64,000 nucleotides of DNA from Nonomuraea aurantiaca (GTDB lineage: Bacteria; Actinomycetota; Actinomycetes; Streptosporangiales; Streptosporangiaceae). The notes beneath the pieces are model-generated. The model saw nothing but the letters and a program-made list of their open reading frames with translations, had not been told where the DNA came from and did no database searches. Positions 42,697-52,506 of the stretch are shown here, piece after piece (the first letter of the stretch is position 1; the number at the start of each line of letters is the position of its first letter). The translations under genes and the position numbers were made by a program. The stretch covers positions 310,001 through 374,000 of the forward strand of contig NZ_JAIWNB010000001.1 in assembly GCF_020215705.1 (NCBI RefSeq), in the 5' to 3' direction.

Positions 42697-43665
42697 GTGA
42701 GCGAGCAGCAGATCATCGCCGTGGTGGGCGCGACCGGAGCGCAAGGGGGCGGGCTGGTCCGCGCGATCCTCGACGACCGCAGTGGGCGGTTCGCCGCGCG
42801 AGCCCTGACCCGGGACCCGGGTTCGGCGCGGGCCAGGGAGCTGGCCGCGCTCGGGGCCGAGGTCGTCGGGGCCGATCTCGACGACGCGGGCAGCCTGCGC
42901 AAGGCGTTCGACGGCGCCCACGGCGCCTTCGTGGTGACCAACTTCTGGGAGCCCCGCACGCCCGAGGAGGAGCGGGCGCGGCCCGCGACCACCAAGGAGC
43001 GGGAGCAGGCCGGCAACGCGGCGCGGGCCGGACAGGAGGCCGGCGTACGGCATTTCGTCTGGTCCACGCTGTCCGACACCCGCGGCTACTTCCGGCCGGG
43101 CGACGGGACGCCGAGCTTCGAGGGCTCGTATAAGGTGCCGCACGCCGACGGCAAGGCCGAGGCCGACCGGTTCTTCCTGGAGTCGGGCGTGCCCACCACC
43201 TTCCTGCAGGCGAACGTCTACTACGAGGCGTTCCGGGACATGTTCGCGCCCCGGCGTGACGAGACGGGCGCGCTGGTGCTGCCGCTCGGGTTCGGCGAGG
43301 CGCGGGTGGCCGCGCAAGCTGCGGAGGACGTCGGCAGGACCGCGCTGGGGATCTTCCGCCACGGGATCGGGATGGCCGGCAGGCGGGTGAGCGTCGCCGG
43401 GTCCGTGCTCACCGGCGAGCAGTACGCCGCCGCGCTGAGCCTGGCGCTCGGCGAGCCCGTCACCTACCAGGCGGTCAGCCCCGACATGATCCGGGCCGCG
43501 GGGTTCCCGGGCGCGGGCGAGGTCGGCAACATGCTCCAGTACCTGATCGCGGCCGCCCCGGACATCGCCGAGCTCATCGACTTCGAGCTGCTGCGCAACC
43601 TCAACCCGAGGCTGCAGTCGTTCGACACGTGGCTGGCCGCCCACCACGACACCATCCCGCGCTGA
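42697..43665 (+). CDS. NmrA-family NAD(P)-binding protein
   Basis: 322 residues, GTG start. IIAVVGATGAQGGGLVRAIL is the nucleotide-binding motif. GAEVVGADLDDAGSLRKAF, HFVWSTLSDTRGYF and TTFLQANVYYEAFRDMF are NmrA/HSCARG-like features. Such proteins act as redox-sensing regulators or atypical reductases. Divergent from the MarR gene, which is its probable repressor. Confidence 0.88.
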   Translation: MSEQQIIAVVGATGAQGGGLVRAILDDRSGRFAARALTRDPGSARARELAALGAEVVGADLDDAGSLRKAFDGAHGAFVVTNFWEPRTPEEERARPATTKEREQAGNAARAGQEAGVRHFVWSTLSDTRGYFRPGDGTPSFEGSYKVPHADGKAEADRFFLESGVPTTFLQANVYYEAFRDMFAPRRDETGALVLPLGFGEARVAAQAAEDVGRTALGIFRHGIGMAGRRVSVAGSVLTGEQYAAALSLALGEPVTYQAVSPDMIRAAGFPGAGEVGNMLQYLIAAAPDIAELIDFELLRNLNPRLQSFDTWLAAHHDTIPR

Positions 43666-43737
43666 CCGGCACCCGTCCCTCCCCGCGCGTGGTCGCCCCC
43701 CAAGCGCACGGCGGCCATGCCTCAGAAGGGACGAGAT

Positions 43738-44171
43738 GAACAAGCCCCATCGCATGGGACTCGCGCCGACCGCCGCCGCCACGAGCCTCGCCCTGCTTCC
43801 CGGCACGGCGAACGCACCCCCCGAGCAGCGGGGTCGACGCCACGGTCCTCTTCCAGAGGACAGTGGGTGACCAGGACTACATCCTGCGCGAGATCACGGT
43901 CGAGTCGGGCGGCAGCACCGGCTGGCACTACCACGACGGCACCCTCTACGGCGTCATCCGCCAGGGAACGCTCAGCCACTTCGACTCCACCTGCGAGTCC
44001 GACGGCGTGTACCAGGCCGGGCAGACCATCGTCGAGCCCAGCGGCTCCGACCACGTCCACATCGGCCAGCGCCGGGGCGACAAGCCCGTCGTCATGGAAG
44101 TGCTGCACGTGAGCCCGCACGGCGCGCCGCTCTCGGTGGACGCGCCGAACCCGGGGTGCGACTTCCAGTAG
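43738..44171 (+). pseudogene. Secreted cupin, frameshifted
   Basis: The first frame gives a signal peptide (MNKPHRMGLAPTAAATSLAL LPGTANA). A run of six C at 43817-43822 ends it, and the mature cupin continues in another frame: SSGVDATVLFQRTVGDQDYI, TGWHYHDGTLYGVI and VHIGQRRGDKPVVMEVLHVS. One base change in the C run would restore a ~140-residue exported cupin. It is either a recent mutation or a homopolymer base error. Confidence 0.75.
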
Positions 44172-44506
44172 GAAACCACCCCGCACCAGCCCTGACGGAG
44201 TGACGCCGGCCACTCCGCCGGGATCAGGGCATCACTCCAAGTGTTGAAATGACCACCAAGTGTAGATGGAAGTCCAGAACGATCCAGCGCGCGTGCCCCA
44301 CGACACGGGAAGAACCGCGCTGGCACGATGAAGCATCGGCGCTGCTGAGAGCGGCTGCTCATCGACCTGGACGGCCGCGGTCGCCGGGCCGACGGCCTTC
44401 GCCCACGCGTTCGATGCCAGCAGCTGCACACGTCGGTGGTTCTCGAGGTCGGGGCCGCAAACACCGGTTATCTTCACACGTGTTCCGTGCCGGTGTACGC
44501 GCGGGT

Positions 44507-44536
44507 TGTCACAGATTCGGGAGGCTCCCGGTCATT
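44507..44536 (+). promoter_or_regulatory. ECF41-type promoter P7
   Basis: TGTCACA (44507-44513), 17 bp, GTCATT (44531-44536), 35 bp before the CMD gene. The preceding ~335 bp (44172-44506) show no gene. Confidence 0.78.
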
Positions 44537-44571
44537 AGGTGGTAACCATTCCGTACCCAGGGAGATCCGTC

Positions 44572-45042
44572 ATGGAAGCGCGTATCGACTACTTCGGCAA
44601 CGCCCTCGCCGGCAAGGTCATGAAGCACCTCAGCTCGACCGGCGCGGCGGTGCGGACGGCCCTCCCGGTCGCTACTCAGGAGCTGGTGAAGATCCGTGCC
44701 AGCCAGATCAACGGCTGCGGTTTCTGCACCGACATGCACACCAAGGACGCCCTCGCCGCGGGTGAGGAACAGCAGCGTCTGAACCTGGTGGCCGTGTGGC
44801 GCGAGGCCACGATCTTCACTGACGCGGAGCGCGCGGCGCTGGAGCTGACCGAGCAGGGCACGCGCATCGCGGACGGCGCGGGCGGCGTGTCGGACGAGGC
44901 ATGGGCGAACGCCGCGAAGCACTACGACGATGACCAGCTCGCCGCTCTCATCTCACTGATCGCCGTCATCAACGCCTACAACCGCATCAACGTCATCAAC
45001 CGGCAGCCCGCCGGCGACTACACACCGGGCATGTTCGGCTGA
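44572..45042 (+). CDS. Carboxymuconolactone decarboxylase/AhpD-like protein
   Basis: 156 residues from the ATG at 44572 with AGGGAG upstream. The redox motif CGFCTDMHTKDA (CxxC..H) and LVKIRASQINGC place it in the CMD/AhpD family, which act as thiol peroxidase partners. CMD genes are the classic targets of ECF41 sigma factors, and P7 fits that exactly. It heads a probable unit with a truncated hydrolase, an MFS exporter and a cupin. Confidence 0.92.
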   Translation: MEARIDYFGNALAGKVMKHLSSTGAAVRTALPVATQELVKIRASQINGCGFCTDMHTKDALAAGEEQQRLNLVAVWREATIFTDAERAALELTEQGTRIADGAGGVSDEAWANAAKHYDDDQLAALISLIAVINAYNRINVINRQPAGDYTPGMFG

Positions 45043-45109
45043 GTCGGCCGCTCCGACCCGCCCGGACACATACCGTCCGTCCCACGGGCAACAGAAACCA
45101 GAGGCTCGC

Positions 45110-45301
45110 ATGTCCGAACACCACACACTTGCGCCGCTCCGCCGGGTCCGCACCGACGTACTCGACGTTGCCTGCTACGAGACGGGCCCTGCGGCGAACG
45201 ACACCGTGCTGCTTCTGCACGGTTTTCCCTACGACATCCACCTGCGGCGGGAGAACGCCGGCCGCGAGCGCTTCGTCGGACGACGCCAGGACACACCATG
45301 A
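45110..45301 (+). pseudogene. Alpha/beta hydrolase 5' relic coupled to the MFS gene
   Basis: APLRRVRTDVLDVACYETGP and VLLLHGFPYDIH are the N-terminus of an epoxide-hydrolase-like protein. After residue ~46 the sequence diverges (LRRENAGRERFVGRRQDTP) and stops at 45299-45301, overlapping the MFS start by 4 bp. The catalytic residues are lost. It may now serve only as a translated leader for the transporter. Confidence 0.75.
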
Positions 45302-46833
45302 CTCACTCCACCGCCACAGACGGCGCCGCCTCCCTCCGCGTCAGCAGTGCCCGTGGCCGGTGGACCCTGCTGGCCACCGTGCTGGGGTCCAGTGTCGTAC
45401 TGCTCGGCTCGACCGTCACCAACGTCGCGCTGCCGCATATCGGCGACGACTTCGGAGCTGACATCGCCGTCCTCCAGTGGACGGTGAACGCCTACATGCT
45501 GACCCTGGCGGGCCTCATCCTGCTGGGCGGGTCCCTGGGCGACCGTTTCGGGCGGCGGCGCATCTTCGTCGTGGGCATCGTGTGGTTCGCGGCGGCCTCC
45601 CTGCTGTGCGGCCTGGCTCCGGACGCCACCACGCTGATCGCTGCCCGGGCCCTGCAGGGCGTCGGCGGCGCACTGCTCACCCCCGGCTCACTGGCGATCA
45701 TCGAGGCATCCTTTCACCCGGACGACCGGCCGCGCGCGATCGGCCTGTGGTCGGGCTTCGGCGGTATCGGCGCGGCCCTCGGGCCGTTCTTGGGCGGGTG
45801 GTTGGTGGACGGCCCCGGCTGGCGTTGGACCTTCCTGCTGAGCATCGTCCCGGCGCTGCTGTGTGTGCCCGTCGCGCTGCGCCATGTCCCCGAGTCCGTG
45901 GGCACGCCCCCGAAGGACGCCGTCGTCGCGGCCGACGCGGAGGTCCGACGGCGGCTCGGTTTCGACGTACCCGGCGCCGTCCTGGGCGCCCTGGCGCTCG
46001 CTCTGGCCACCTACGCGCTGACCGAGGCGCGCCACGGCGGTCTGGTGGCCGTCATCGCGGCCGTCGGCGGCGTGGTGGCGGGTGCCACCTTCCTCGCTGT
46101 GGAACGGCGCAGTGTCGACCCGATGATTCCGCCGGCCATCTTCTCGTCCCGGCAGTTCACCGCCGTCAACCTGATCACCCTGTGCGTCTACGCGGGCACG
46201 GGCGGGTTCTTTTTCCTGACCGCTCTGCAACTGCAGATCGTCGTCGGCTACTCGGCGCTGGCAGCCGGTGCGGCGATGCTGCCCAACACCTTGCTGATGC
46301 TGCTGTTCTCCTCCGGCTCCGGGGCGCTCGCCCAGCGTCTGGGGCCGCGGATCCCGCTCACCATCGGCCCGCTGGTGTGCGGGGCGGGCATGCTGATGAT
46401 GCTGCGGGTCGGGCCGGGCGCGTCCTACCTGACCGACGTCCTCCCCGCCCTGCTGGTGATGGGAGCCGGCATGGTGGTCATGGTCGCTCCGCTGACCGTG
46501 ACCCTGCTGTCCTCGGTGAGCGCCTCGAACGCCGGGCTGGCCAGCGGCATCAACAACGCTGCGGCCCGGGCGGCCGGGCTAGTGGCTGTGGCGGCACTGC
46601 CGCTACTGGTCGGGATGGGACCGGACGCCTACCGTTCGGACGCAGCCTTCGATACGTCGTTCAGCCGGGCCATGCCGCTGTGCGCGGGCCTGGTGGCCAT
46701 CGGTGCGTCGATCGCCTTCGGCATGCTGCAGCGGACCGCCGCGGCCTCGCACCGGCCGCACGGTCGGACCCACAGCTGGCTGATGGAACCGCCGCTGGTG
46801 TCCCGCTTCGCCCATCACCAAACCATCGATTGA
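45298..46833 (+). CDS. MFS drug exporter, DHA2 (14-TMS) family
   Basis: 511 residues. LGSSVVLLGSTVTNVALPHI and LQWTVNAYMLTLAGLILLGG SLGDRFGRRR (motif A) are diagnostic of DHA2/EmrB-QacA exporters; LQGVGGALLTPGSLAII and ALGPFLGGWL (motif C) follow. About 14 membrane helices. It exports drugs by proton antiport. The ATGA overlap with the hydrolase relic couples translation. It belongs to the P7 unit. Confidence 0.9.
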   Translation: MTHSTATDGAASLRVSSARGRWTLLATVLGSSVVLLGSTVTNVALPHIGDDFGADIAVLQWTVNAYMLTLAGLILLGGSLGDRFGRRRIFVVGIVWFAAASLLCGLAPDATTLIAARALQGVGGALLTPGSLAIIEASFHPDDRPRAIGLWSGFGGIGAALGPFLGGWLVDGPGWRWTFLLSIVPALLCVPVALRHVPESVGTPPKDAVVAADAEVRRRLGFDVPGAVLGALALALATYALTEARHGGLVAVIAAVGGVVAGATFLAVERRSVDPMIPPAIFSSRQFTAVNLITLCVYAGTGGFFFLTALQLQIVVGYSALAAGAAMLPNTLLMLLFSSGSGALAQRLGPRIPLTIGPLVCGAGMLMMLRVGPGASYLTDVLPALLVMGAGMVVMVAPLTVTLLSSVSASNAGLASGINNAAARAAGLVAVAALPLLVGMGPDAYRSDAAFDTSFSRAMPLCAGLVAIGASIAFGMLQRTAAASHRPHGRTHSWLMEPPLVSRFAHHQTID

Positions 46834-46908
46834 GACCCGGCGGGGGACTCCCGGCCGTCCACACCGGTGGATGCCCGCGGGTCCTGCCGTACACGAAAGG
46901 ATCAAGAC

Positions 46909-47403
46909 ATGTCGTACCCGTACCCGGAGCAGAGGTACTGGGGTGAGGACGGTGAGGTCAGCGCCGTCTTCCGTCCGGCCACCGCACCACCGGACATCGG
47001 TGAGAGCGGTACCGGCAAGGACGCCCTCCACTATTTGGCGACCACCGGCACCACCCGGGGTGAGTTCGGGCTGTACCGGGTGGAGATGCGGCCCAGGGCG
47101 GGCGGCCCTAAGACGCACTTCCACAAGCGGATCTCGGAGTCGTTCTACATCCTGGACGGCACGGTGCGCGTGTTCGACGGTGTGCGGTGGGTCGACGCCC
47201 GCAAGGGAGACTTCCTGCACGTGCCCCAGGGCGGGTTGCACGCCTTCCGGAACGACTCCGACGCTCCGGCCGACATGCTGCTGCTGTTCACCCCGGGGGC
47301 CCCGCGCGAGGAGTACTTCGAGCAGGTGTCGCACCTGGCACACGCTTCGGAGGAGGAGCGTGCCACGTTCTTCGACAAGCACGACTCGTACTTTGTGGAG
47401 TAG
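46909..47403 (+). CDS. Cupin-domain protein
   Basis: 164 residues with GAAAGGA before the ATG. KTHFHKRISESFYILDGTVR and GDFLHVPQGGLHAFRND carry the cupin metal ligands. YPYPEQRYWGEDGEVSAVFR is the N-terminal arm of this subgroup. No signal peptide. It follows the MFS gene by 75 bp and may end the P7 unit. Function unknown. Confidence 0.85.
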   Translation: MSYPYPEQRYWGEDGEVSAVFRPATAPPDIGESGTGKDALHYLATTGTTRGEFGLYRVEMRPRAGGPKTHFHKRISESFYILDGTVRVFDGVRWVDARKGDFLHVPQGGLHAFRNDSDAPADMLLLFTPGAPREEYFEQVSHLAHASEEERATFFDKHDSYFVE

Positions 47404-47485
47404 GAGCGGTTGGCGCCCAGCGCCGCGCCGCTGGAGATGAGGAATCCCCGTACCAGGGCGCGATCAGTGGTAGAAGGCGCTCGGT

Positions 47486-48868
47486 TCAGTCTGAGGCCGG
47501 ATTCGCCGCCAGAGCCGCACGGTGCAGGAAGGCGCGTTCGGCCGCGTTGCCGCTGCGGGCGATCGCCGCCTCATACGCCCGTGCCGCCTCCGCCCCACGG
47601 CCCAGGCGGCGGAGCAGGTCAGCGCGGATCGCGTGATACAGGTAGAAGCCGTCCAGGTCGAGGTCGTCGACCAGGGCGAGTGCCGCTGACGGCCCGTTGA
47701 CCTCGGCCACCGCCACCGCCCGGTTCAATGCGACCACCGGGCTCGGGGCCACGGCGGCGAGCTGGTCGTACAACTGGAGGATCTGCCCCCAATCGGTGGC
47801 CGCGGCCGACGGCGCGTCACTGTGCACCGCGTTGATCGCGGCCTGGATCTGGTACGGCCCGGGCCGGCCGCGCCGCAGGCAGGCTCGGACGATGGCCTGA
47901 CCTTCCGCGATCAGGGAGTGCTCCCAGCGGGCCCGGTCCTGGTCGGCCAGGAGCACCAGGTCGCCGTCTGGAGTGGTGCGGGCGGCCCGTCGCGACTCGA
48001 TCAGCAGCATCAGCGCGAGCAATCCCAGGACCTCGGGCTCGTCTGGCATCAGCGCGGCCAGCAGGAGGCCCAGCCGGATCGCCTCGGCGGCGAGGTCCTC
48101 GCGGGTCAGCCGCTCGCCGGAGCTCGCGGTGTAGCCCTCGTTGAAGATCAGATACACCACGGCCAGCACGGATCGCAGCCGGGCCGGGAGGTCGGCGTCG
48201 GCGGGCACACGATAGGGGATGCGGGCGTCGCGGATCTTGCCTTTGGCTCGGACCAGGCGCTGGGCCATGGTCGGCTCGGGGACCAGGAAGGCGCGCGCGA
48301 TCTCCGCGGTGGACAGGCCGCCCAGCAGCCGCAGGGTGAGGGCGACCTGGGCGGCAGGGGCCAGCGCGGGGTGGCAGCAGGTGAAGATCAGACGCAGCCG
48401 GTCGTCGCGCACGGGACCCTCCTCGGCCGGTTCGTGGGGGACGTGCAGCCGGGCGGCCTCGGCGTACCGCCGGTCGCGGCTCGCCTCGCGGCGCAGCCGG
48501 TCGATGGCCCGGTTCCGGGCGGTGGTGATGATCCAGCCATCGGGGCTGGGCGGCAGGCCGGTGGACGGCCACCGCTTGACCGCCTCGGTGAAGGCGTCCT
48601 GGACCGCTTCCTCAGCGAGATCGATGTCGCCGAAGACGCGCACCAGGACCGCCACAGCCCGCCCGTACTCCTCCCGGAACACGCCCTCGATATCCGGCGT
48701 CATCGGATCGGGTGTCATCGGGTTCCGCGTGATCGGGTCGGGCGGTGTGGGATCGGGCGTCACCGGGCCGGCTGGTGTTGGGCCGAGGGGCGTCGGGTCG
48801 GGCGTCACCGGGTCGAGGGGCGTCAGACCGGGCGTTACCGGGTCGGGCGGCGTCGGGTCCGGTGTCAT
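47486..48868 (-). CDS. ECF42-family sigma factor with N-terminal repeat extension
   Basis: 460 residues. Sigma-2 ([33 protein letters not shown]), sigma-4 ([20 protein letters not shown]), then the long TPR-like C-terminal domain (DUF6596-like: [54 protein letters not shown]) typical of ECF42. The first ~58 residues are Pro/Thr/Asp repeats (VTPDP-like pentapeptides) not seen in the family. The start at 48868 overlaps the DGPF stop by 4 bp. ECF42 factors are regulated through this C-terminal domain and control DGPF genes. Confidence 0.9.
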   Translation of the reverse strand: MTPDPTPPDPVTPGLTPLDPVTPDPTPLGPTPAGPVTPDPTPPDPITRNPMTPDPMTPDIEGVFREEYGRAVAVLVRVFGDIDLAEEAVQDAFTEAVKRWPSTGLPPSPDGWIITTARNRAIDRLRREASRDRRYAEAARLHVPHEPAEEGPVRDDRLRLIFTCCHPALAPAAQVALTLRLLGGLSTAEIARAFLVPEPTMAQRLVRAKGKIRDARIPYRVPADADLPARLRSVLAVVYLIFNEGYTASSGERLTREDLAAEAIRLGLLLAALMPDEPEVLGLLALMLLIESRRAARTTPDGDLVLLADQDRARWEHSLIAEGQAIVRACLRRGRPGPYQIQAAINAVHSDAPSAAATDWGQILQLYDQLAAVAPSPVVALNRAVAVAEVNGPSAALALVDDLDLDGFYLYHAIRADLLRRLGRGAEAARAYEAAIARSGNAAERAFLHRAALAANPASD

Positions 48869-49203
48869 CGGATGGGGCGGACCTCGATGGGCAGGGTGGT
48901 GGCCTGGGCCATCTTTCCCGCCCAGACGAGGGCCGCGTCCAGGTCCGGGGCCTCGATCACGGTGAAGCCGCCGACGTGTTCCTTGCCCTCAGTGAAGGGG
49001 CCGTCGGTCATCAGTACGTCGTCGCCCTGGGCGCGGAGCACCGTGGCCGTGGTCGGTGGGTAGAGGCCCACGCTGAAGACCCACGCGCCGGCGGCCCGCA
49101 GCTCCTGGTTCAGCGCCTCGAGGTCGTTCATGATCTTGTCGAGGACCGGCGGGGCCGGTGGCGGCCCATCCGGCTGGTACACGCTGAGCAGGTACTCGGT
49201 CAT
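48865..49203 (-). CDS. YCII-related DGPF-domain protein
   Basis: 112 residues. [40 protein letters not shown] and [20 protein letters not shown] are the DGPF signature. Small cytoplasmic protein of unknown activity, conserved with and targeted by ECF42 sigma factors. It overlaps both neighbours by 4 bp. Confidence 0.92.
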   Translation of the reverse strand: MTEYLLSVYQPDGPPPAPPVLDKIMNDLEALNQELRAAGAWVFSVGLYPPTTATVLRAQGDDVLMTDGPFTEGKEHVGGFTVIEAPDLDAALVWAGKMAQATTLPIEVRPIR

Positions 49204-49787
49204 CGGGCCTCCCTCTGGTAGGTGGCGATAACCACGCCGGTGGTGGTCGTCACGCTGTCCGTCAGCCGCAGTGGGCATGAGACGCCGTCGTCGGCGAACA
49301 GCCGGCTGCCGGTGCCCAGGACCAGCGGGTGGATCAGCAGGACGTACTCGTCGATCACATCACGGCGAGCGAGCTGCCGGACCAGGTCCAGGCTACCGAT
49401 GACACCCAGGGCCGGGCCGGGCTGCGCCCGCAGCCCGGCCACGGCCTCGACCGCGTCGCCGTCCAGCAGGGTCGAGTTGGCCCATGGCAGCGGCTGGGAC
49501 GGCGTTCGCGACGCCACGTACTTGTGTGTCCGGTCGAGCACCTCGGTGAACGGGTTGCCGTCGTTCTGCTTGGGCCAGTAGCCGAACAAGTCCTCGTACG
49601 TGCGCCGGCCCAGCAGCAGGCTGCCCTCCTCGGCCATCCGCCGGCCCATGACCTCGCCCATGACGTGGTCGCTGTAGGGCCGGGCCCAGCCGCCGTGGCT
49701 GAAGCCGCCGCGCGGGTCCTCGTCCGGACGGCCCGGCGCCTGCGCCACCCCGTCGAGCGTCACGCTGCTGGTCACGACAATCTTCAT
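49200..49787 (-). CDS. Dihydrofolate-reductase-like (RibD C-terminal) protein
   Basis: 195 residues. KIVVTSSVTLDGVAQAPGRP, SLLLGRRTYEDLFGYWP, VIGSLDLVRQLARRDVIDEY and HPLVLGTGSRLF match the RibD_C/DHFR-like family. It binds NADPH; the substrate is unknown. First gene of the three-gene unit with DGPF and ECF42, a common grouping in actinobacteria. Confidence 0.9.
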   Translation of the reverse strand: MKIVVTSSVTLDGVAQAPGRPDEDPRGGFSHGGWARPYSDHVMGEVMGRRMAEEGSLLLGRRTYEDLFGYWPKQNDGNPFTEVLDRTHKYVASRTPSQPLPWANSTLLDGDAVEAVAGLRAQPGPALGVIGSLDLVRQLARRDVIDEYVLLIHPLVLGTGSRLFADDGVSCPLRLTDSVTTTTGVVIATYQREAR

Positions 49788-50253
49788 AGCGGGCTCCTGC
49801 CGGATCGGATTCGGTGCCGGCCTCGCGCCGGCGTCTCACCCTTCACACGAACAGGGACGGCCCGAATCGACAGGCGAGCTCAGAAAATGTCACTTCGCTG
49901 TCGAGCGCGCTCCATGACTTCCTGCTTCGCCACGCACGCCGTCATCTCACAGCACGCACGCCGTCACCTCGCAGGAGGGAGGCCGGGCTTCCCCGCCTCG
50001 ATCGCGGTCGCCCCTGGGGCGGCCACCCGTGGCGCGGGTGGTCGCGGCGAAAAGATCGCGGTCAGAGCCCGTTCCGGCGGAGGAAGGTCGCGGTCAGAGC
50101 CCGTTCTGGTCGAGGGCATCCAGCGAGGCGCGGTTGGTCTCATCGGGGAAGGTCCAGCACGCGTGGTGGCTGATGCGGCTGCCGCCGTGCTTGTCGGCGT
50201 TGTAGACGCTGGAGTCGCCGAACCCCGGCGGTCGTTCGCCGGTCCCGCCGGCA
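49788..50253. repeat. Intergenic region with two sets of short direct repeats
   Basis: About 470 bp. CACGCACGCCGTCA occurs twice with a 21-bp period near 49931-49966. TCGCGGTCAGAGCCCGTTC occurs twice (50056-50074 and 50088-50106, period 32 bp). A minus-strand frame just after ligA (about 50098-50253) reads GFGDSSVYNADKHGGSRISH HACWTFPDETN and stops normally; it looks like a real protein end but has no start, so it is probably a relic. Confidence 0.6.
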
Positions 50254-52335
50254 TTACGGGATGTACGGGCCGACGAGCTCGGCGAACTCCTCCGGGGCGA
50301 CGATCCGGACGCCCAGGCTCTCGGCCTTGGTCCGCTTCGAGCCCGCCTTCTCGCCGGCCACCAGGAGGGACGTCTTCGCCGAGACGCTGGAGGAGGATTT
50401 GCCTCCCGCGCGTTCGATCAGCTCGTTCATCTGGTTGCGGCTCAGTGCCTCCAGGGCTCCGCTCATCGCGCCGGTGACCACGACGGACATCCCGGCCAGC
50501 GGCAACGCGGACGTGTCGCTCGCCTCGGGGTCGGCTCCGGGGTCGGCGGGGGGTGTCCAGCCGGGCTCGGTCATGGTGACCCCGGCCTTGACCAGCTTGT
50601 CGATGAGGTCGGCCAGCTCGATCAGCTCGGCCACCACCACCGGCGACTTCTCCGGGCCGATGCCCTCCACCGCCTGGATCGCCTCCGCGTCGGCCGTGCG
50701 GATGGCGTCCATGCTGCCGAAGTGGCGGGCGATGCGGCGGCTCATGGAGCGGCCGGTGCCGCGCACGCCCAGCGCGCAGAACACCCTGCTGAGCGGCTGC
50801 CCCTTGGCCCGCTCGATGGCGGCCAGCAGGTTGTCGGTGCTGGTCTCGCCCATCCGCTCCAGGTCCAGCAGCTGCTCGCGGGTCAGGAAGAACAGGTCGG
50901 CGAAGTCGACGATCAGGCCGGCGTCCAGCATCTGCTGGATCCGGTTTTCCGCCAGACCTTCGATGTCGAGCGTGTCGCGGCCGACGGCGTAGGCGATGGA
51001 GGCGATCGCCCGGCACTGGCGCCCGCGCACGCATCGCCAGCGCTCCTGCGAGCTGTCGATGGCGTCGCCGCACGACGGGCAGGCCTGCGGGATCTCGATC
51101 GGCCGCTCGTCACCGGTGCGCAGGTGCACCACCGGGGCCTCCACTCGCGGGATGACGTCGCCGGCCTTGTAGACGGTCACGCTGTCGCCGAGCATCAGGC
51201 CGCGCCGGGTGATGTCGGCGACGTTGTGCAGGGTGGCGTAGGTGACGACGCTGCCGTCGAGCTCGACCGGCTCCAGCACCGCCCGGGGGGCGATGATGCC
51301 GGTGCGGCCGGTGTTCCACTCGACGCCGATCAGCTTGGTGATCTTCTCGGTGGCGGGCAGTTTGTAGGCGATCGCCCACCGGGGCGCGCGTGAGCTGAAG
51401 CCCGCCTGCGCCTGGTCGGCGGCGAGATCGCACTTGATCACGATGCCGTCGATGCCGAAGGCCAGGTCGGCCCGCTTGGCGGCGATCTGCTCGACCCGCT
51501 CCTGAACCTGCTCCAGGCTGGTGGCGACGATCCCGCCGACGTCGGTGACGGCCGGAGTCTGCACGCCCTGCCCGGCGACCCACCCCATGACCTCGCTGTG
51601 CGCCAGCTCGCGCAGTCGCGTGGCCGGCTCGGAAGAGTCGTCGGGGAGCGGCAGCGCGCCGTAGCCGAAGAAGGTCAGCTCGCACACGTACGGCCGGTCC
51701 TGGGCGCGCAGCGTGCCGGCGGCGGCGCTGCGCGGGTTGGCGAACGTGGTGCCGTCGTGCGCCTGGCGCTTGGCGCACGCCTGCTCGAACTGGGCCGCGG
51801 TCATCATCACCTCACCGCGCAACTCCACCGTGACCGGCTCGGCCAGCCTGGCGGGCAACCCCACGATGGTGCCGATCGCGTGGCTCACGTCCTCGCCCGC
51901 GACGCCGTCACCCCGGGTGACCAGCTGCGTCAGCCGCCCGCCACGGTAGCGGGCGGCGATCGCCAGCCCGTCGAGCTTCGGCTCCACGCTCCACGCCGTG
52001 ACCGGCCGGCCCAGCCTGCGCTCCAGCGACGCGGCCCAGTCGGCCAGCTGCTCGGCGCCGAAGACGTTGTCCAGGCTCAGCATCGGGACCGTGTGCGGCA
52101 CGTCGCCGACCACGGCGCCACCGGCCACCTTGCCCGTCGGCGAGGTCGGCAGCACCTCGTCGGGGTGCTCGGCCTCGTACGCCTGGATGCCCCGGACCAG
52201 CCGGTCGTAGGCGTCGTCGTCGAGCGTCGACGTGCCGTCGCGGTAGTAGGCCGCGGCGGCGTCCAGGGCAAGCTGAACGGCCTCGGCGTAGGCGGTCTGA
52301 TCAGCGAGCAGAGTGCTCGGGGGCGCGTCGGTCAT
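50254..52335 (-). CDS. ligA: NAD-dependent DNA ligase
   Basis: 693 residues from the ATG at 52335. Domain Ia precedes the nucleotidyltransferase with catalytic Lys120 in EPKLDGLA and [12 protein letters not shown]. The OB fold, a zinc finger (CPSCG...RCVRGRQC), helix-hairpin-helix repeats and a C-terminal BRCT domain ([14 protein letters not shown] ... [12 protein letters not shown]) are all present. It seals nicks using NAD. The alanine-rich N-terminus, isolated context and lack of the usual replication/translation neighbours leave open whether it is the main copy or a second ligase. Confidence 0.93.
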   Translation of the reverse strand: MTDAPPSTLLADQTAYAEAVQLALDAAAAYYRDGTSTLDDDAYDRLVRGIQAYEAEHPDEVLPTSPTGKVAGGAVVGDVPHTVPMLSLDNVFGAEQLADWAASLERRLGRPVTAWSVEPKLDGLAIAARYRGGRLTQLVTRGDGVAGEDVSHAIGTIVGLPARLAEPVTVELRGEVMMTAAQFEQACAKRQAHDGTTFANPRSAAAGTLRAQDRPYVCELTFFGYGALPLPDDSSEPATRLRELAHSEVMGWVAGQGVQTPAVTDVGGIVATSLEQVQERVEQIAAKRADLAFGIDGIVIKCDLAADQAQAGFSSRAPRWAIAYKLPATEKITKLIGVEWNTGRTGIIAPRAVLEPVELDGSVVTYATLHNVADITRRGLMLGDSVTVYKAGDVIPRVEAPVVHLRTGDERPIEIPQACPSCGDAIDSSQERWRCVRGRQCRAIASIAYAVGRDTLDIEGLAENRIQQMLDAGLIVDFADLFFLTREQLLDLERMGETSTDNLLAAIERAKGQPLSRVFCALGVRGTGRSMSRRIARHFGSMDAIRTADAEAIQAVEGIGPEKSPVVVAELIELADLIDKLVKAGVTMTEPGWTPPADPGADPEASDTSALPLAGMSVVVTGAMSGALEALSRNQMNELIERAGGKSSSSVSAKTSLLVAGEKAGSKRTKAESLGVRIVAPEEFAELVGPYIP

Positions 52336-52506
52336 GGTGACATCATCTCGCTCGGCACCGACATTTTCCGACCAGCTCGCGATCGGTTTCCGACCGGCCG
52401 AACGTGTCCCCAGCGCCGCCTCGGGCGTGCGCGGCACCGGCGGTCGCGCCCATGGGGGACCGGGAGATTAACAACAGGTTTCCTCAGTGACACATGTGTA
52501 TTGCCC

